A stretch of 64,000 nucleotides of DNA from Epiperipatus broadwayi (GCA_028023455.1 JAQFVV010000020.1:11198385-11262384); one strand, 5' to 3'. Positions 33,501-46,899 are shown, counted from the stretch's first letter. Made by a program: numbers and translations. The notes: a model not told the origin generated them from the sequence alone.

Positions 33501-33929
33501 AACTAAATAAATAGCTCAATAATGATATATACAAAAAAATCCATCACTATATTGTATATGCCTTTTGTCACTATACGTTTTTTCATGTATGCTAAAATAA
33601 CCTGGTTTGTATCTCTGGAGATGTATGTATCCCAGATGGGAAATTGTTTTTCATACACAACTGATGAATCAATGTTACATTTTACTATTGTTTATATTTT
33701 CCTATCCTTTTTTTAAATATTTTCTAGTTTCTCTCTAAACATTGATATTGTTCTTATTGATTTTAGAAATCATTGTAAGGTGATTCTAATTTTATCTTTA
33801 TAAAAAGCATTACTCTCAGCAGGGTAAAAGTTTCCCTGGCAACTTAAAAAAAAAAACAATGAAAGAGAAGGGGCAAGCTGGAAAAGAGTTTATATTTAAA
33901 TTTAAAAAGCAAATTACTGTAATTATAAA

Positions 33930-34543
33930 GGATTTTAACAGACTTTCAAGCTCCCTCCAACTACCCACTCTATCTCATACAACAAATACAAATGACCACA
34001 CACATGTGACAAAGATAAATGAACTCCAATATACATATTTTGTGCTGAACCAGCATACATCAGTTGGTCCAGATCACCATCTCCCACACACATATATATA
34101 ATCAGTGCTCAGTTTATATTAAGCTAGTAAATCTTCAAACTTTAATGGACAGACTTCAATCTACTTTCCCTTCCAACTCTTTGGCCAATCCATGCCATTA
34201 AAATCTGATGATGGGATGCCCAAATTCCTTGTTGATGACAATATTACTGTCAGGCCCATGTTGCCTTTGGATATTCCATCATTAGATTTTTGGTAGTGTG
34301 GATGGCTAAAGAATTGGAGGGTGAAATAGACTGAAGCCTGTTAAAGTTTGAAGATTTGCTATCTTAATATAAATCAAGCACTGATTACATATATGTGTGG
34401 GAGATGATGATCCAAAGCAACTATTAAGTGCTGGTTCAATATGAAATACATATACTGGTGTGTGTGTGTCACATGCATTGGTTGCATGAGATAGAGACTG
34501 AAGGCAATTTAGAAGTCTATGTTCAAAACCCTATAATTACATC
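33930..34543. mobile_element. F1 foldback element, both ribozymes decayed
   Basis: Second foldback with the architecture of 2260-2942: B-box-like complement side at left, opposed hammerhead relics, central inverted segment, gttcaaaaccctataatt at right. Left relic (minus, 34063-34022) reads CTGATGT with G12 changed to A. Right relic (plus, about 34416) reads CTATTAA. Both cores are destroyed while arms and spacing persist, so it is older than 2260-2942. Confidence 0.75.
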
Positions 34544-36207
34544 TAAACTCCAAATATATAAATTATACTTATATTCAACTAAAACAAATTAATGTAATAG
34601 TTACATGAAGCACTAAATGCACCATTAGCTCAAATGCTTCATTATTTGGAATTTTATTATTTCTATAGTCAATCAGTACTGGTTGATGAGGTGACCAAAA
34701 GTTGAATATCTGAAAAAAACCTTTTTAAGCCTGTTGCAGCCAATATTTACATAATTTCAATAACAACTACTATTATAATAAATAATATATTGTCTTTAAA
34801 ACTGAATTACTTGCTCACATTTTATATCAAATACCATTAAATAGAATTAATTCTACATATATAATTCTTGCAAATTACTATTATAAAATTAGATGAGGAA
34901 ATAGATTGCATTATAGTTACTTATAAATGATTAAGACAATTGTCACTATTTTTGTAAATTAATATATATCATTAGAAAAAAAAAGAATATATACTTAGAC
35001 CTTATCCTTCTTCATTATATCATATTTAAAAATTAGACAATGTATGTATGACTTAAGAGTGAAACATATGCCATTAAAATGCTAATATTTAAAGCAACAG
35101 AAATATTACTCCACAAAATGTGACTAATAAAAAAAATCATTATTAAAAAACAATAACAGGAGCAGTACTAATCTGGCACCTACCGACCTGACAAATATCT
35201 GGGTATTAAAACCTTACATGCTACTATTAATTTAAACAAATATTAGATGTAATACGTAGGGTTAGATAAAATAACTTTGAATAGTTCACATAAGAGCAAG
35301 TTTTTTTTTTTAAAAACAAACAAACTCTCCTTGGGGGGGGGGGGGACCCATTATTTATTTTCCAAGCGGTTTAAGTGGTGAGAATCTGACCAGCTAGGTA
35401 TATTCTTTTACAATCTAATATAACACAGTTTATTTGTTTAGGTTTTAGACACACACACACACCCCCGAAGAAAAATACTAAGCCCATTGAAATCTGAAAA
35501 TATATATATATACGGTTTTATTTAGTGTGTATTTGAATCCAGGTCATAAACATGGTTCATGATTCCACTATCTCCATAAAGTTTGTTATAGATGTATATA
35601 CATTAGTTTTAATATGTTTTATTTATGCACATATTCTGTATATTTTTGTACATGTAGACTATTTTTAATATTAACGCCTCAAATTTAAAAACTAATATCT
35701 GGACAAAATTACAAAGTTTAATTTTTTTTGATTACAGCTATATAAAAATTTTATGTTGATATAAGCATATTATTTATTTTAAAACGTTATTAATAAAAAT
35801 TAATGTTTACTTAAATTTTCAGCAGAGTTTGGACTTACAATAGGGAGACGGAGGGAATATTTTTAATGTCTGAAAAAATCACAAATCAAAAAAAAACTTC
35901 TGGAACCTGGAATTTTAGAATAATGGCAGTTCATTTTTTATACAAAAAAATTCAACTGGTTATAATTAATTCACCACCCCTTTTTCAATTCACTGAAATT
36001 ATGTCAGGATTAATATTCCCTCAATATCTGTGATATTGATTCCAAATTTTGATACAAGAGCACAAAATAGGAGACAATATTGAATCATATATAATATCGA
36101 TTATTGACTGACAAATATATATCTATAAATGTGTGCACATATATATATATATGCATGTTGAAAAAGTATTTAACACACATATATATATGCACATATTATG
36201 TATAACT
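34544..36207. other. AT-rich region with 13-G run
   Basis: Contains a 13-G tract at 35333-35345, (CA)n near 35450-35462 and possible SINE-B remains near 35470-35580. No gene recognised. Confidence 0.45.
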
Positions 36208-36660
36208 GTAGGGAGCTTGAAAGTCTAAGTTCAAATCCCTTTTAATTACATTAAGTTCAGTAAAGACAATATTCTTGTATTTAAATATTACATATTCAGT
36301 GTGTATTCTAACCATTCCCCTTCTGTGTATTTAAATGAAAATATTAAGGTTCTATACGTAAGGGGTCAGTGACTTAAAGTCAACATGGGTATGACAATAA
36401 TAGTGACATTAACACGGGCTTTAAGCATTCCATCATCAGATTTTCAATGATATGGACGGCGAAGAGTTGGAGGGTGGAGAATATTGAAGCCTGTGGGAGA
36501 CGATGATCTGAACCAACTGGTGAGTGCTGGCTCAGCACAAAATGTGTACACTGGGGATCATTTATTTTTTTCACATTATGTGGTTATGTGTATCGTTTGT
36601 ATAAGATGGAGTGGATAGCTATATGGAGCTTAAAAGTCTGAGTTCAAATGCTTTCTAATT
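36208..36660 (+). repeat. F1 repeat remains, right arm plus a terminal fragment
   Basis: 36208-36245 is an F1 terminal fragment (gagcttgaaagtctaagttc). 36368-36660 is a right arm: ttccatcatcagattttcaa, the shared gaagcctgtgggagac, a hammerhead relic at about 36515 (CTGGTGA with GAAA to AAAA), and the terminal gtctgagttcaaatgc. Confidence 0.7.
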
Positions 36661-39164
36661 AATATAGAAAATTTATTTATTATTATTTTCAATACTTTTT
36701 TGAATTGTGGGTAATAAGGTTTGCAGCGCCACATAGAAAAATGTTTCTTTTTATTTCTAATAATAAAAAAAATTCAAAATACAGAAGAATGCCTACATAT
36801 TTCGGAACTTAATTGAACAATTTCATATTTAACATAATTATATCCATTAGTTAACTGTGCATGCACACATACATATATATAACAACAATATAATTTAACA
36901 GAGTGCATACATTCGATTAATTCAATCCTGATTTTTAATAATATTAATAGTAAACTATTTTCTTAATGCTATTCTTTTATAGCAAATCTTTGCTTCCATT
37001 AGCATTTGGTTCCTAATACATCAGCGATATGTATATATCAAATAGAAATATCATTCTTCTAAAGATTTCATAACAAAATTAATATTGAACAAAAAAAAAA
37101 AAATCTAAAGGTTAATGAAGTTTCATAAATTACCGTTGCTTTTGTAAGAAATTCAAATAATAATTTGATCACAAAATAATATTTTTTTAATTAAAATTTA
37201 ATAAAGTTTTTCGTTTTGAATGAAGACATTTTAAATCTTTTTTTTTTTGTTCTGTTAGTTATTATTTGTCCATCTATCTATACACTAGTGTATCTATGTG
37301 TTCATCTATCTATATAAGTCGATTTATTTTACCAAAATTTAATAAACAAGCCAATCAAATCATTTGGTAATATTTATGTAAATCTTGCTAATCAGCTCTT
37401 CTAAAATAATGTACAAAGCCCTATCCATATAAATAAGCAATCCAAGGCTGCTGTAATATTTAAATATTTGTTGGATTATGTGATGATTATTTTAAACTTT
37501 AAGATCGATTCAATCTTTGATTCTGTATTTGGAAATGATATTGTAGATTATACTGAAGTATACTAGTTGCTAATTCATTGCCCACTGATGATTGATGTTG
37601 AAATAATTATCTTGGAAGAAATGATTAGTTGAGTTATTTTAGCATGCTGTCAAAGTTTGCAAATATTATTGATTGTCTGGTTTGTTAAACTTTTTTTAAG
37701 TAAATTAATATGCATTTATTCAAATTTACCTTTTATGCATATTTGTATGTATCTGCATATGTATATATATAGAATGGGGATAAAATAACCGGGACTTTTG
37801 TTACACTTTTATTAAAATATTTTTGGTCACCATTGGCATTTAAAACTGCATATACGTATATGCATAAAATGGATTGTATAATATGTGAATGATGCTTATA
37901 GGAATATTTGGGGAAAAAATATCATTCATAGTGATGAAGTTTAATATTTGAATTGGAAAATGAGAGAAAACTCGTGATCTTTGATCTCACGTGCTGATAT
38001 GATCTCTATATATGATCTCTATAACTGAGAAATAACGTTAGCACCATGTTCTGCTATCAAATTTTCTGTGGTTGCAATGCTTTATGCTGAGCAATCACTG
38101 GACAAAAACAAAAGTATATTATGACTGCCTCAAATATGATAGTTCCATCACTTATGATTTATAATTAAGAAAAGGCAGTCTGGTTGTTAATTTTTTTTTT
38201 ATGATTACCTAAAGAAGTGATTGAGAAATTTAAAAACAATTAGTCGTCATATGTTATACTTTTATATCATCATTGTTTAGCTGTTGACAAACCTGTTTCT
38301 ATATTAAAGCATTCACATAACAAAGTTATGGCTTTGAAAGTGCAGGTTGGCCACAAATGTTTCGCTTAGAAATCTTATTAATTTCTGGAATGTTAGATGT
38401 TGACTACAAGGTGATTTGCTTAAATTGTTCAGAATCCTTTACAGTATCCAACAGCCAGTTTTAGCATTAAGTTTCCACCATGATTGTTTTCAGCAGGATC
38501 CTCTCTTATTTAATCCAAGGTTTGAAGTCTGAAAGTGATGAGTGGAGGTTTTACTTTGGGAACCTCTAACTCTTGAATCCATAACGGTCATTGCACTGAA
38601 ACACATATAGCAAGGTATTATCGATACTATTGATTTTGAAATATTTAAGCATTTAATTACATGTATTACATTTTGTTTTACTTCAAATTGCTGTAGAATT
38701 TGCTAGTGGCATGAGTATTAGATGAGATTCTTAAGAGATATTCAATATTTACTTATTAAAAACTGAGATGGTTAGAAGAAACAGATCCTGTGCAGTCTCC
38801 TCTAACAATCAGTTTTTAATAAGTAAATATTGATGGTTATCTCTCTTAAGAGTCTCATGGAACACATGTTTTAAAAAAAATTTGAAATGGAAATTAATCC
38901 ATACACAAAAGTAATATATAGTAAAGTAGAAAAAGATGTGAAAATGACTTTCAGTAAAAGCAGCTTTGATTCTTGGACAAAAGAAAATTCTAATAATGAA
39001 ATAAATTATACTAAAAATTAAAAATTATGCAATAAACTTAAAAGTCAAATTATCTTCTTACATCCTTTTCATGAGAATAACTTACTTTAAAATATTTACT
39101 TCTATCAGAATGCTCAATTTTTTTGTTGTTGCTAATATAAAAATTTTAATACACCTTTGTTTTT
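36661..39164. other. AT-rich region, no gene recognised
   Basis: Except for the foldback at 38722-38858 nothing is recognised. Short gatctctatatatgatctct repetition lies near 38010. Confidence 0.45.
38722..38858. repeat. Foldback, ~137 bp
   Basis: Left arm atgagattcttaagagata followed by caatatttacttattaaaaa; right arm is its imperfect complement ending ctcttaagagtctcat. A shorter inner stem (gttaga / tctaac) lies in the loop. Flanking target duplication not identified. Confidence 0.75.
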
Positions 39165-39385
39165 ATTAATACACTGTACAGGCTTACACACACCTGCACA
39201 TATATAATGTAATATATAAGGGATTCGAACTCAGACTTTCACATAACCCTCAACTCTCCATGCCATCTCATATTGCTGACCCACCTGATCATGCACATGT
39301 TGAAAAGATAGATAATCACCAATACACGTATTTCATGCTAAACTAGCAATCATCAGTTGGTCCAGATTACTATCTCCTCACATAT
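39165..39385 (-). repeat. F1 hammerhead repeat, single arm
   Basis: Starts with gtacaggcttacacacacct, then the B-box complement gggattcgaactcagac (39222), the shared arm and the hammerhead at 39312-39370. Ends after the ribozyme, like 13898-14095. Its B-box side (gagttcgaatccc) is the closest in the family to the consensus pol III B box. Confidence 0.8.
39312..39370 (-). ncRNA. Hammerhead ribozyme motif (F1), core intact
   Basis: CTGATGA (39356-39350). Stem II is TGCT/AGCA (4 bp, loop AGTTT), but its closing position is U-U instead of G-C. GAA is at 39334-39332. Stem III is AT/GT with loop ACGT, and the predicted cleavage is after A39323. Stem I is ACCAA/TTGGT, the TGG bulge, then a 6-bp helix (last pair G-U). 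Catalytic residues are all kept; the lost closing pair probably reduces activity. Confidence 0.7.
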
Positions 39386-41545
39386 TGCAAAGTTAGATAA
39401 GTTTTAGAGATTTTTTTAAAAATATTAAATAAAAAAAGAAATTCGATTAGTTAGTTAGTTTCATGGTAGATTGAATTTCAGTCAGGGCGCTTGACTACTA
39501 ACTGACTAGATTGCAGTTGTTTGTTTTTTCATAATGAAATATTTTGTGTATACTTAAATTCCCATAAAGTTTCTTGTTCTTTGTTTTTAATGAAAGGTAT
39601 TTATTTTCTGTTTTGATCATAAATTATTTAATGAAACAAAAAATTTAAAATTCCAATCTAACCTACCTCTTTATAATTCATGTTATTATACTTATGTTTT
39701 TTAAAAGAACAAATCAGTTGGTCTCAACAGATTATTTTCATCAATCTGATAAACAAAAAAACATTTCCCCATAAGTTCAGTTAATTGTGTTTGATTTTTT
39801 ATTATTTTCTTTTCATAAACTTTGACTGTAGTTTGTCAATACTATAGTATTCATTCATTTTATTTTCCTGTATTTTTAAAATTAATTATTCATTAAAACT
39901 TTCACCTTTTCTTTAAAATATTTTTCATTTAATATTATAATTAATTTATGACATTATTTTTTTATTATTTTTCAATGTGGTTTTCTGATGCAATCTGATG
40001 TTCAAATCCAGTTCTGCTAAACTTGGCAAAAGAACATCTATCTAAATCAAATACAATCCAGATAAATTTGCAGCAAAGCATCTTTACCTGTCATGCGCTG
40101 TAGCAGAAGACAATCTAAAAAATAAGTTCAGATCCTAATCAGATTGGATTTAAACAGATGTTTTTATAAAATTCTTCAAACTTTTCAATAATGGCTTATT
40201 TAAATCTTTTTTTTTTTTTTTTTTTAAGTACTATTTTGAACATTCATTTTAAAGATGCTATCTTTACCAAATATTTTTAAAAAACCTTTCATTTTTATAA
40301 TTTCATCAATAAATTTTCATGTTACTTATCTTAATACGTATTATTATATAATTCCTTTTAAACAAATAGCTTATCATAATAACATTAGTATTTTCAGCTT
40401 TGAGAAGCTAATATTATCTTTCACATTTAGCTAATTCTATTTTCAGTTTCTATTCAGTAACTTTCTTTGTTAGCTCCTTATTAAAAAAAAAATTCGTTCG
40501 TATAGTTAAAATATTTGTCGCTGCCACTTAAATGTTTTATTAATATATGATTATTATACACAATTATTTTATAGGATTTCCTTCCGAATTATATTTTTTG
40601 CTAGTAATAGTAAAATTACTATAAAATTAAAAACGCTATAATTTCCTTTTATATAAAAAGCATCGAAAGTATATAGAGGATGCTAATATAATTTTTTTTT
40701 AATGTCAACGTGGATTTTAATATACATAAAAAGTGTAGATGTTTATTAACTAAATCCCTTTGAGAAACAATTCTTTTCTACCATAAATAGATGCTGAGAA
40801 ATGTTACTCACAAGCATAAATATGCAAGCAACAGTAAATGCTAGTCTGTTGGTCTAATAATTTAAACTAATTTTCTGGTAAATAAAAGTTCTTAAGAGGT
40901 AAAAAAATGTAATGAGTTTGTTGTATACTATCGCTAACTTACTGCACAGACCAAATATCACGTGATATTATGAGAAATTAAACATGATTAAAATGGAGTA
41001 CATTGCGATATGACGAGCTAACTAAAATTGTCATACGTACTAATATATATATATTTATCTCCTTTGTGTGAATGGATCACTAAAATAACAAATATAGTCG
41101 TGATTAAAGTATAGCATACGCGCATGTGCATTAATAATATTGCAGTTAATTTTTTATTGTTTTAATAAACATTTGAAAATTAATATTATTAGTAACTGAT
41201 TTATTTATAAAATTTAAGTTTTATATTTATAAAATTCATTTCATGGGTAGATGTGTGCATATTTGTTTATTCTTAGTGTATTTATATGTGCACTTTATAT
41301 CTAAGTTCTGTATCTTACTTTAAAAAAAAAGAGACAGAGAGATACGTATGGATACTAATTTAAAATTAACATCTATTTAGAAAAACATACAATAATCATG
41401 TATTTTCAAACTTGTGCAAACTTCAGACAACCTTATAATTAATAAATAAATACTCTCTTTTTTGTCACAATTAGTAAGAATATTAATGTGCCTTAAAACA
41501 TTTGCTTTAGCCACCTGACTACACAAACTATTTAATTACACCTAC
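39386..41545. other. AT-rich region, no gene recognised
   Basis: No supported feature. Confidence 0.45.
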
Positions 41546-41556
41546 AACTTAAAAAT

Positions 41557-41650
41557 CAAGCGTTGGTGGACGAGAGGTCAGCACAGCCGCCTTACAAACC
41601 GTTGTCCCGGGTTCGCTTCCCGGCCGATGCTATGGCACATGAAAAAAAAA
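41557..41650 (+). mobile_element. tRNA-derived SINE-A, forward
   Basis: Good tRNA-like head (gttggtggacgagaggtcag; B box gggttcgcttcccggcc), gatgctatggcacat and a poly(A) tail. Flanked by aacttaaaaa at 41546-41555 and 41651-41660, a short target duplication. Confidence 0.9.
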
Positions 41651-41988
41651 AACTTAAAAAATTTTTTTAGAACGATTATTCTTATTACAACAAAAAAAGA
41701 CAGTGAGTAAATAATTACATGGTCAATCGCTCAGAAGGCCATGAGATATAGGAGAATGCACCCACAAGTAAATATTGAAGTAACATTTTAATTATTTAAA
41801 TTATTTTTACTACACATTAATAAATTACCTCCTTCATTATACATATGGTGGAGTTGAGAAATGCAATGATCATAACTAAAAATAAACCTGAATATATATA
41901 TAATTATTTTATTCTCGTTTTAACATTACATAATAAAACAAAGTGAAATGTCTTGATTTTTGAAATGTGACTTTGCATTATTGCCTTA

Positions 41989-42351
41989 TAAACTAAAGAT
42001 TAGTCTTTCAAGCTAACGTGCATGCACTTTTTATGAATGTTAATAATAATAAATAAATACTTTCATTTCCAACACAAGATAAAGTCTTTGCGAACGAATA
42101 AATGAATCCACTTATTCATTCAACCCAAATGCTTATATATGGGCAAATCTTAAGTACTGAATATGAAAGCGTGAGGATAAATCAATCACTTTAAATGAAT
42201 CCACTTACTCATTCAACCCAAATACTTATATATGAGCAAATCTTAAGTACTGGATATGAAAGCATGAGGATAAATCAATCACTTTAAATTACTGTTTACT
42301 ATGTCATAAAAAGCACATGTACATTAGCTTGAAAGGCTAATCTTTAGTTTA
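41989..42351. mobile_element. Foldback with an internal 93-bp tandem duplication
   Basis: Arms of about 47 bp: left 41989-42035 (aactaaagattagtctttca, agctaacgtgcatgcacttt), right 42304-42351 is the imperfect complement (attagcttgaaaggctaatc, ttagtttatt). The loop holds two direct copies of a 93-bp unit (42100-42192, 42193-42289). Adjacent tatagcgctat motif (about 42371) is shared with the 19486 hairpin neighbourhood. Confidence 0.75.
42100..42289. repeat. Tandem duplication, 2 x 93 bp
   Basis: Units differ at about six positions (e.g. aaatgcttatatatggg versus aaatacttatatatgag). Both contain aaatcttaagtact and aatcaatcacttta. Confidence 0.9.
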
Positions 42352-43491
42352 TTACAATTTATAAACATAGCGCTATATAAATAAATGCCTCATTATTGCC
42401 TTATGCAAACATATAGTTTCCATTCTATTTAAGGACACTGTGTTCTATTTCATATGAACTGATCATTAGAGTAAAAGTAGACAAAAAATATAGTAAAAAG
42501 ATCAAAGGTATCCTTAGTGACTCTATCCAAGAAGCAGATAAAATGCAAATGTTCCAGGCAACTGACCAAACAGATAGTTTTATAACTTATTCATATGACA
42601 ATCGACTGAGGAACTTTTAGTTCTTGAGGTCTGCTACTATCACTATATTATTAAATTGCATACAGCAGGATTTTACCTCTGTTTTAAATTAAATTTATGA
42701 GATAATGTTAAAATCTAACACTTGAATTATGTAGAAATATTACATTGCTTCAAAAATACATAATTTACAGCATTTTGCATGAAAAAATTGCATTCGTATA
42801 ACATATTTAATAGCATATTCAAATTTTTTAATTGGTATGGCAGTTGATGTTGCACACATATATATGAGTGTATTAGGAAACGCTTCTCTTTCACTGCTAA
42901 TTTAAGAAATATAATTTTAATAATAAAATTATTAAAAGAACAACATCATAATAAATGCAAAGAGTATCTACAAAAATCTATCCATTTATAATAATAAATA
43001 AACATTTCATTATTTTACAGTAGAGTACCAAAATAAACTATTTTAAAGAAAATAATTATATGGTTAATTGCTTGGGAGGCATTTGACATTAAAGTAATGA
43101 AATACAGAGTTCCCATAAAGGGAACTGAAATTTATCTTACTTAGCTATAAGTTGACCTGAATATCTTTAGTTCTTAAATCTTCACTTTAATAACTCTGTC
43201 AGGCAATAAAATTATATATTTTTTACCAAAGAGAACCAAAAATATTTACTTTAGCAATTTACTCTACAACAGATATTTGGATTTATTTTTACAGTTAAGA
43301 ACATATATGTAGTGTTAAACTGATATATATATAACTAAAAGTGGAAATTTTCTTTAAATAAATTCCAACATTAATTTTTCAAATATTTTTTTCAAACACT
43401 ATTTTTTAAATCATTTGCCAAAAATGTATGATATATTTTTATATACTTTTCTAAAACAAATACTCCAATTAAAAAAAAAAAAAAAATTATT
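42352..43491. other. AT-rich region, no gene recognised
   Basis: No supported feature. Confidence 0.45.
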
Positions 43492-43503
43492 AAAATGTAA
43501 TGC

Positions 43504-43604
43504 TTTTTTTTTTTTCATATGTCAAATGCGTTGACCGGGAACCCGAACCCGGGACAGCTGGTTGGAAGGCAGCTATGCTAACCACTAGGCCACCAATGCT
43601 TGAC
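43504..43604 (-). mobile_element. tRNA-derived SINE-A variant, reverse, with 12-bp TSD
   Basis: Poly(T), catatgtcaaatgcgttgac, B-box complement gaacccgaacccgg, A-box complement gctaaccactaggccaccaa. TSD aaaatgtaatgc (43492-43503) and aaaatgcaatgc (43605-43616), one mismatch. The A-box side (ggcctagtggttagc) differs from the other copies, so this is a subfamily or a separate tRNA-derived SINE. Confidence 0.85.
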
Positions 43605-44164
43605 AAAATGCAATGCATTTTAATAAACCACTTCTGCAAAATCTCCAAAAATTCATAACATGCTTTACTGAGCATTCACCACCGATATATATATACACAC
43701 ACACATATATACAAAACTTAGTGTTTCTATTTCTATATAATCATCATCATTTTTTTTTTATTAATAGCTTGTTGTTTGCAACAGAAGTCATTGATTATGG
43801 CAATGAACATCAGATAATAATGGTATACGAGGAGTTGTGTATTACAGAGATCTTTTTTCTAACAGATCGATGACGATAGTTTAGCAATGATAGTCATTTG
43901 GAAAATAATCATCTATCATTCAAAATATTATATATAGTACATGGTTCATGATCTTAAGAAAAGCAAATTTTTGATTACAAAGAGTATTGGAAAAGAGCTC
44001 AGTGTGAAAACAAAAAAAATAAATTATTATCAATTGTAGCTTTTCATTACTTTTGACTAACTTTTAACTAAACAACTATTTGCATTCGGTTTTATTTATA
44101 AGGCAATGAACTTAATATAAGATATAATGCAATTTCTTTTATCTATACAAAGATGAGTCTCACA

Positions 44165-44310
44165 GCGTAGTAGTAGCATATCCATTTGCTATGCCTATGG
44201 TCTGGGTTTGAAATTGGGTTTGATAAACTTTTTTTCAGATTCCAATAATTTAATTCTATCTAGTCATTCAATATTGGTTGGTAAAAGAAGTATTTAGCTA
44301 TTCTTAGCAA
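44165..44310 (+). repeat. SINE-B, forward, head preserved
   Basis: Best view of the family head: cgtagtagtagcatatcc (A-box region) and ggtctgggtttgaaattggg (B box), about 45 bp apart as in a tRNA. It is followed by the tail attcaatattggttggtaaa and tatttagctattcttagc. Confidence 0.65.
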
Positions 44311-44524
44311 GAGAATAAAATGACAGAAGAAAACATTCAAACCCTCATCAACTACAAATTGGTAAGCTTATGAAGTTACAGTCTTTACTTACATATCTTT
44401 TGCACAAAAAACATCAAATAGTCTTTAAATAGCTCACTACAATCAAAGATTTATTTAAAGTTCATCACAGAAAAACAGTGAAGAAGACATTATTGCTGGA
44501 TAGTGAGAATTTAAATTTCCCTCT

Positions 44525-44670
44525 AGTTAAAAATAATTTCATATCCACTTATCAACCAATATTGGGTAATTAATTAACTATAAGCCAGTTACGTGAAAAG
44601 AAATCCTAATCCTAACTAGAATTAATTTAAGTTTACCTCACTCTGAATATAAACTGAGGTTATAAATCCA
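44525..44670 (-). repeat. SINE-B, reverse, degenerate
   Basis: Tail complement tccacttatcaaccaatatt, then ctataagccagttacgtgaa. Head not clear. Confidence 0.5.
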
Positions 44671-45599
44671 TACAACTTTTGCATTAAATAAACTTTAAAC
44701 AAAATAAATGGATCTAATATTAAACACAAATCCATTTGTACAATTCATAATCATTTATTTAATTATTTACAAATATTATGCCTAAAATTATGATTTTTTT
44801 TTTTTTGCTAATAAATAAATCCAATCGCAAAGAAATCCAGGTGTGGTTTAAGTAATTATGTATGCAATGGAAAAATTATTTTGAAATGACATTTTTCAAT
44901 AATTCCATATACATTTAGCTACAAGCTGCCACAATTTTATAGAATTAAAATTTTGATTTAACATTAAAATAATCAAATTTCTTATTTTCATTCAAACTAT
45001 CTTAATTATAATATATTTAAATTTTAAATTCTTACTACCATAGACTCTTATCCATATGTAAATCTATTTGATAGTTCCAAAGTTAATTACTCAATATTAA
45101 TATCTGTTTAACATTAAAAGAATGATGGCCGATGTCTAAATACGATTCAAAAATTCTAAACATTTATTATCTATTATTTTAAAAAATCTAAATTCTTATT
45201 ATAATTCTTTCATTAAATAATCTAATTTATTAAAGAATAATTATATAAATGTGATGAGAAATAATTAACAAAAGCATTCTGATTATTTCTTTAATCACTA
45301 TTTGTTGCTTAAACGATATTCGGAGCATTAGAGGTGACAGATGAGCTGCAGTTCACATTCCTTTAGCCCTCATATTTGTCCCTTTATCACTACACAAAAT
45401 AATGCAGAGTAATTCTTTAATTTTTCTTTATATCCAATGCACATAGATACAATTAATTATACTCCAGAATCTTAATAGAAAGTATCCCCATTATAAAATA
45501 TGAAATAGAATTATGCTTAAACAATACAGATGCATAGATTGTGCACAAACACCAATTATATATATAACTACACAAAATGACAAAAAAATTTTGTGGTGT

Positions 45600-45790
45600 A
45601 GCAGAAATGCATCTGTAGGTCATCTCTATGCCCTGGATTCAAATTCTAGCTGATAAAATTTGAGGAATTTTTTCCAGGCTCAAAATATGTTTAGGATTTT
45701 TTTTAAAATATAGGTATATAATAGCTATTTCAGTTGAACATCTAATATTAATCAGTAAATGGGTATCTAACTATTTTTAACTAAAGAGAA
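45600..45790 (+). repeat. SINE-B, forward
   Basis: Head gtggtgtagcagaaatgcat, B box ccctggattcaaattctagc, middle caaaatatgtttaggatttt, tail taatcagtaaatgggtatct. Confidence 0.65.
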
Positions 45791-46899
45791 AAATATAAAT
45801 GAAAAACAGATCAAATTCTCATAATCTAGTAAGGGATAAACCTGATTCGTAATGTTTTTTTTTCAATGTTCTTTGATTGGGGGGGGGGGGGCTATTAAAG
45901 TTATCTTCATCCTGCAAGTGGCTGCTTCAAAGGTTGCTCTTCTATAATCATCTTCAATGTAAATTTTTCATTCCTTTCACAAACACTAAAGATGTGTTGT
46001 CTAAGGATACATTCGTATCACAACTTCTTAAACTATGAGTTACTCAGTATTTTTTTTTAAACATATTTCTTCTTTTATGTGTTCATAATTCAATCTTATT
46101 TTTGTATTTAATTTTTTTTAAAAAAACTCCATTAAGCATGCAAAATTATAGTTATGTTGTAATCTATGATAAACTGTATCATTATTCCAATTTAATCATT
46201 ATTCAATATTGGATACTGCAATAGAGTAAATTATCACAGAGTTCTTAATTTTATGTTTCAAAGATACTTTATTCATTGCTTGAAAAGAAAAACATTGGTT
46301 AGATTTGTGAATCCCGACCAGGTTTCTATATACAACTTATATTTGGAAATCTTTCTGTCCCTTTCTCTTCTTGTTTTTAGCTTATTTCTAAATGCATTTA
46401 GTGGTCTTCCTGGACTGTTTTCATACACAAATATGCCTCTCACGCACCATATAGCACAAAGATATTGGCACATACATTCGAAAAAAGATATTTAGCAAAT
46501 TCCTTGAACATATATCCAATATTTATTTTTTTATTTTTAAATTTTGTATTTCCACCCTGATCTGTCAAAGCTGGGACATGAGAAAATAATTTGAGATGGA
46601 TTCTCTTTTTTGGTAGACTATATACAGCAATCTTCTATTGATTTAATGTCTTTTATATTTGTAAAAAAAAAAGTAGTAAGTAATGCTTCTATGTTAATAT
46701 TAACCAGAAAATCAATGAATTAGGCTCAAGTGACCAATATCTCTACATTTGTGATATTAGTTGTTTGTTTGTAATTTCAAGTATAGACTTTTTGTACATT
46801 TGTGTGGCTGGGTAAAGTAATAAATATACTTCCCAATATTAAAATTTACCCTTTGGGGGGATGTAGAAAAGATTCTGTATTTCTAGGATCAAGTTTCAA

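Larger units (their letters stand above)
43617..46549. other. AT-rich region with SINE-B copies, no gene recognised
   Basis: Contains three SINE-B copies listed separately and a 13-G run at 45879-45891. The 86-codon frame at 43613-43873 and the 80-codon frame at 46253-46495 show no domain. Confidence 0.45.

Noticed and set aside
37261-37320. CRISPR-like or tandem array (tatctat repeats)
   Set aside because: Short, irregular simple sequence without spacers.
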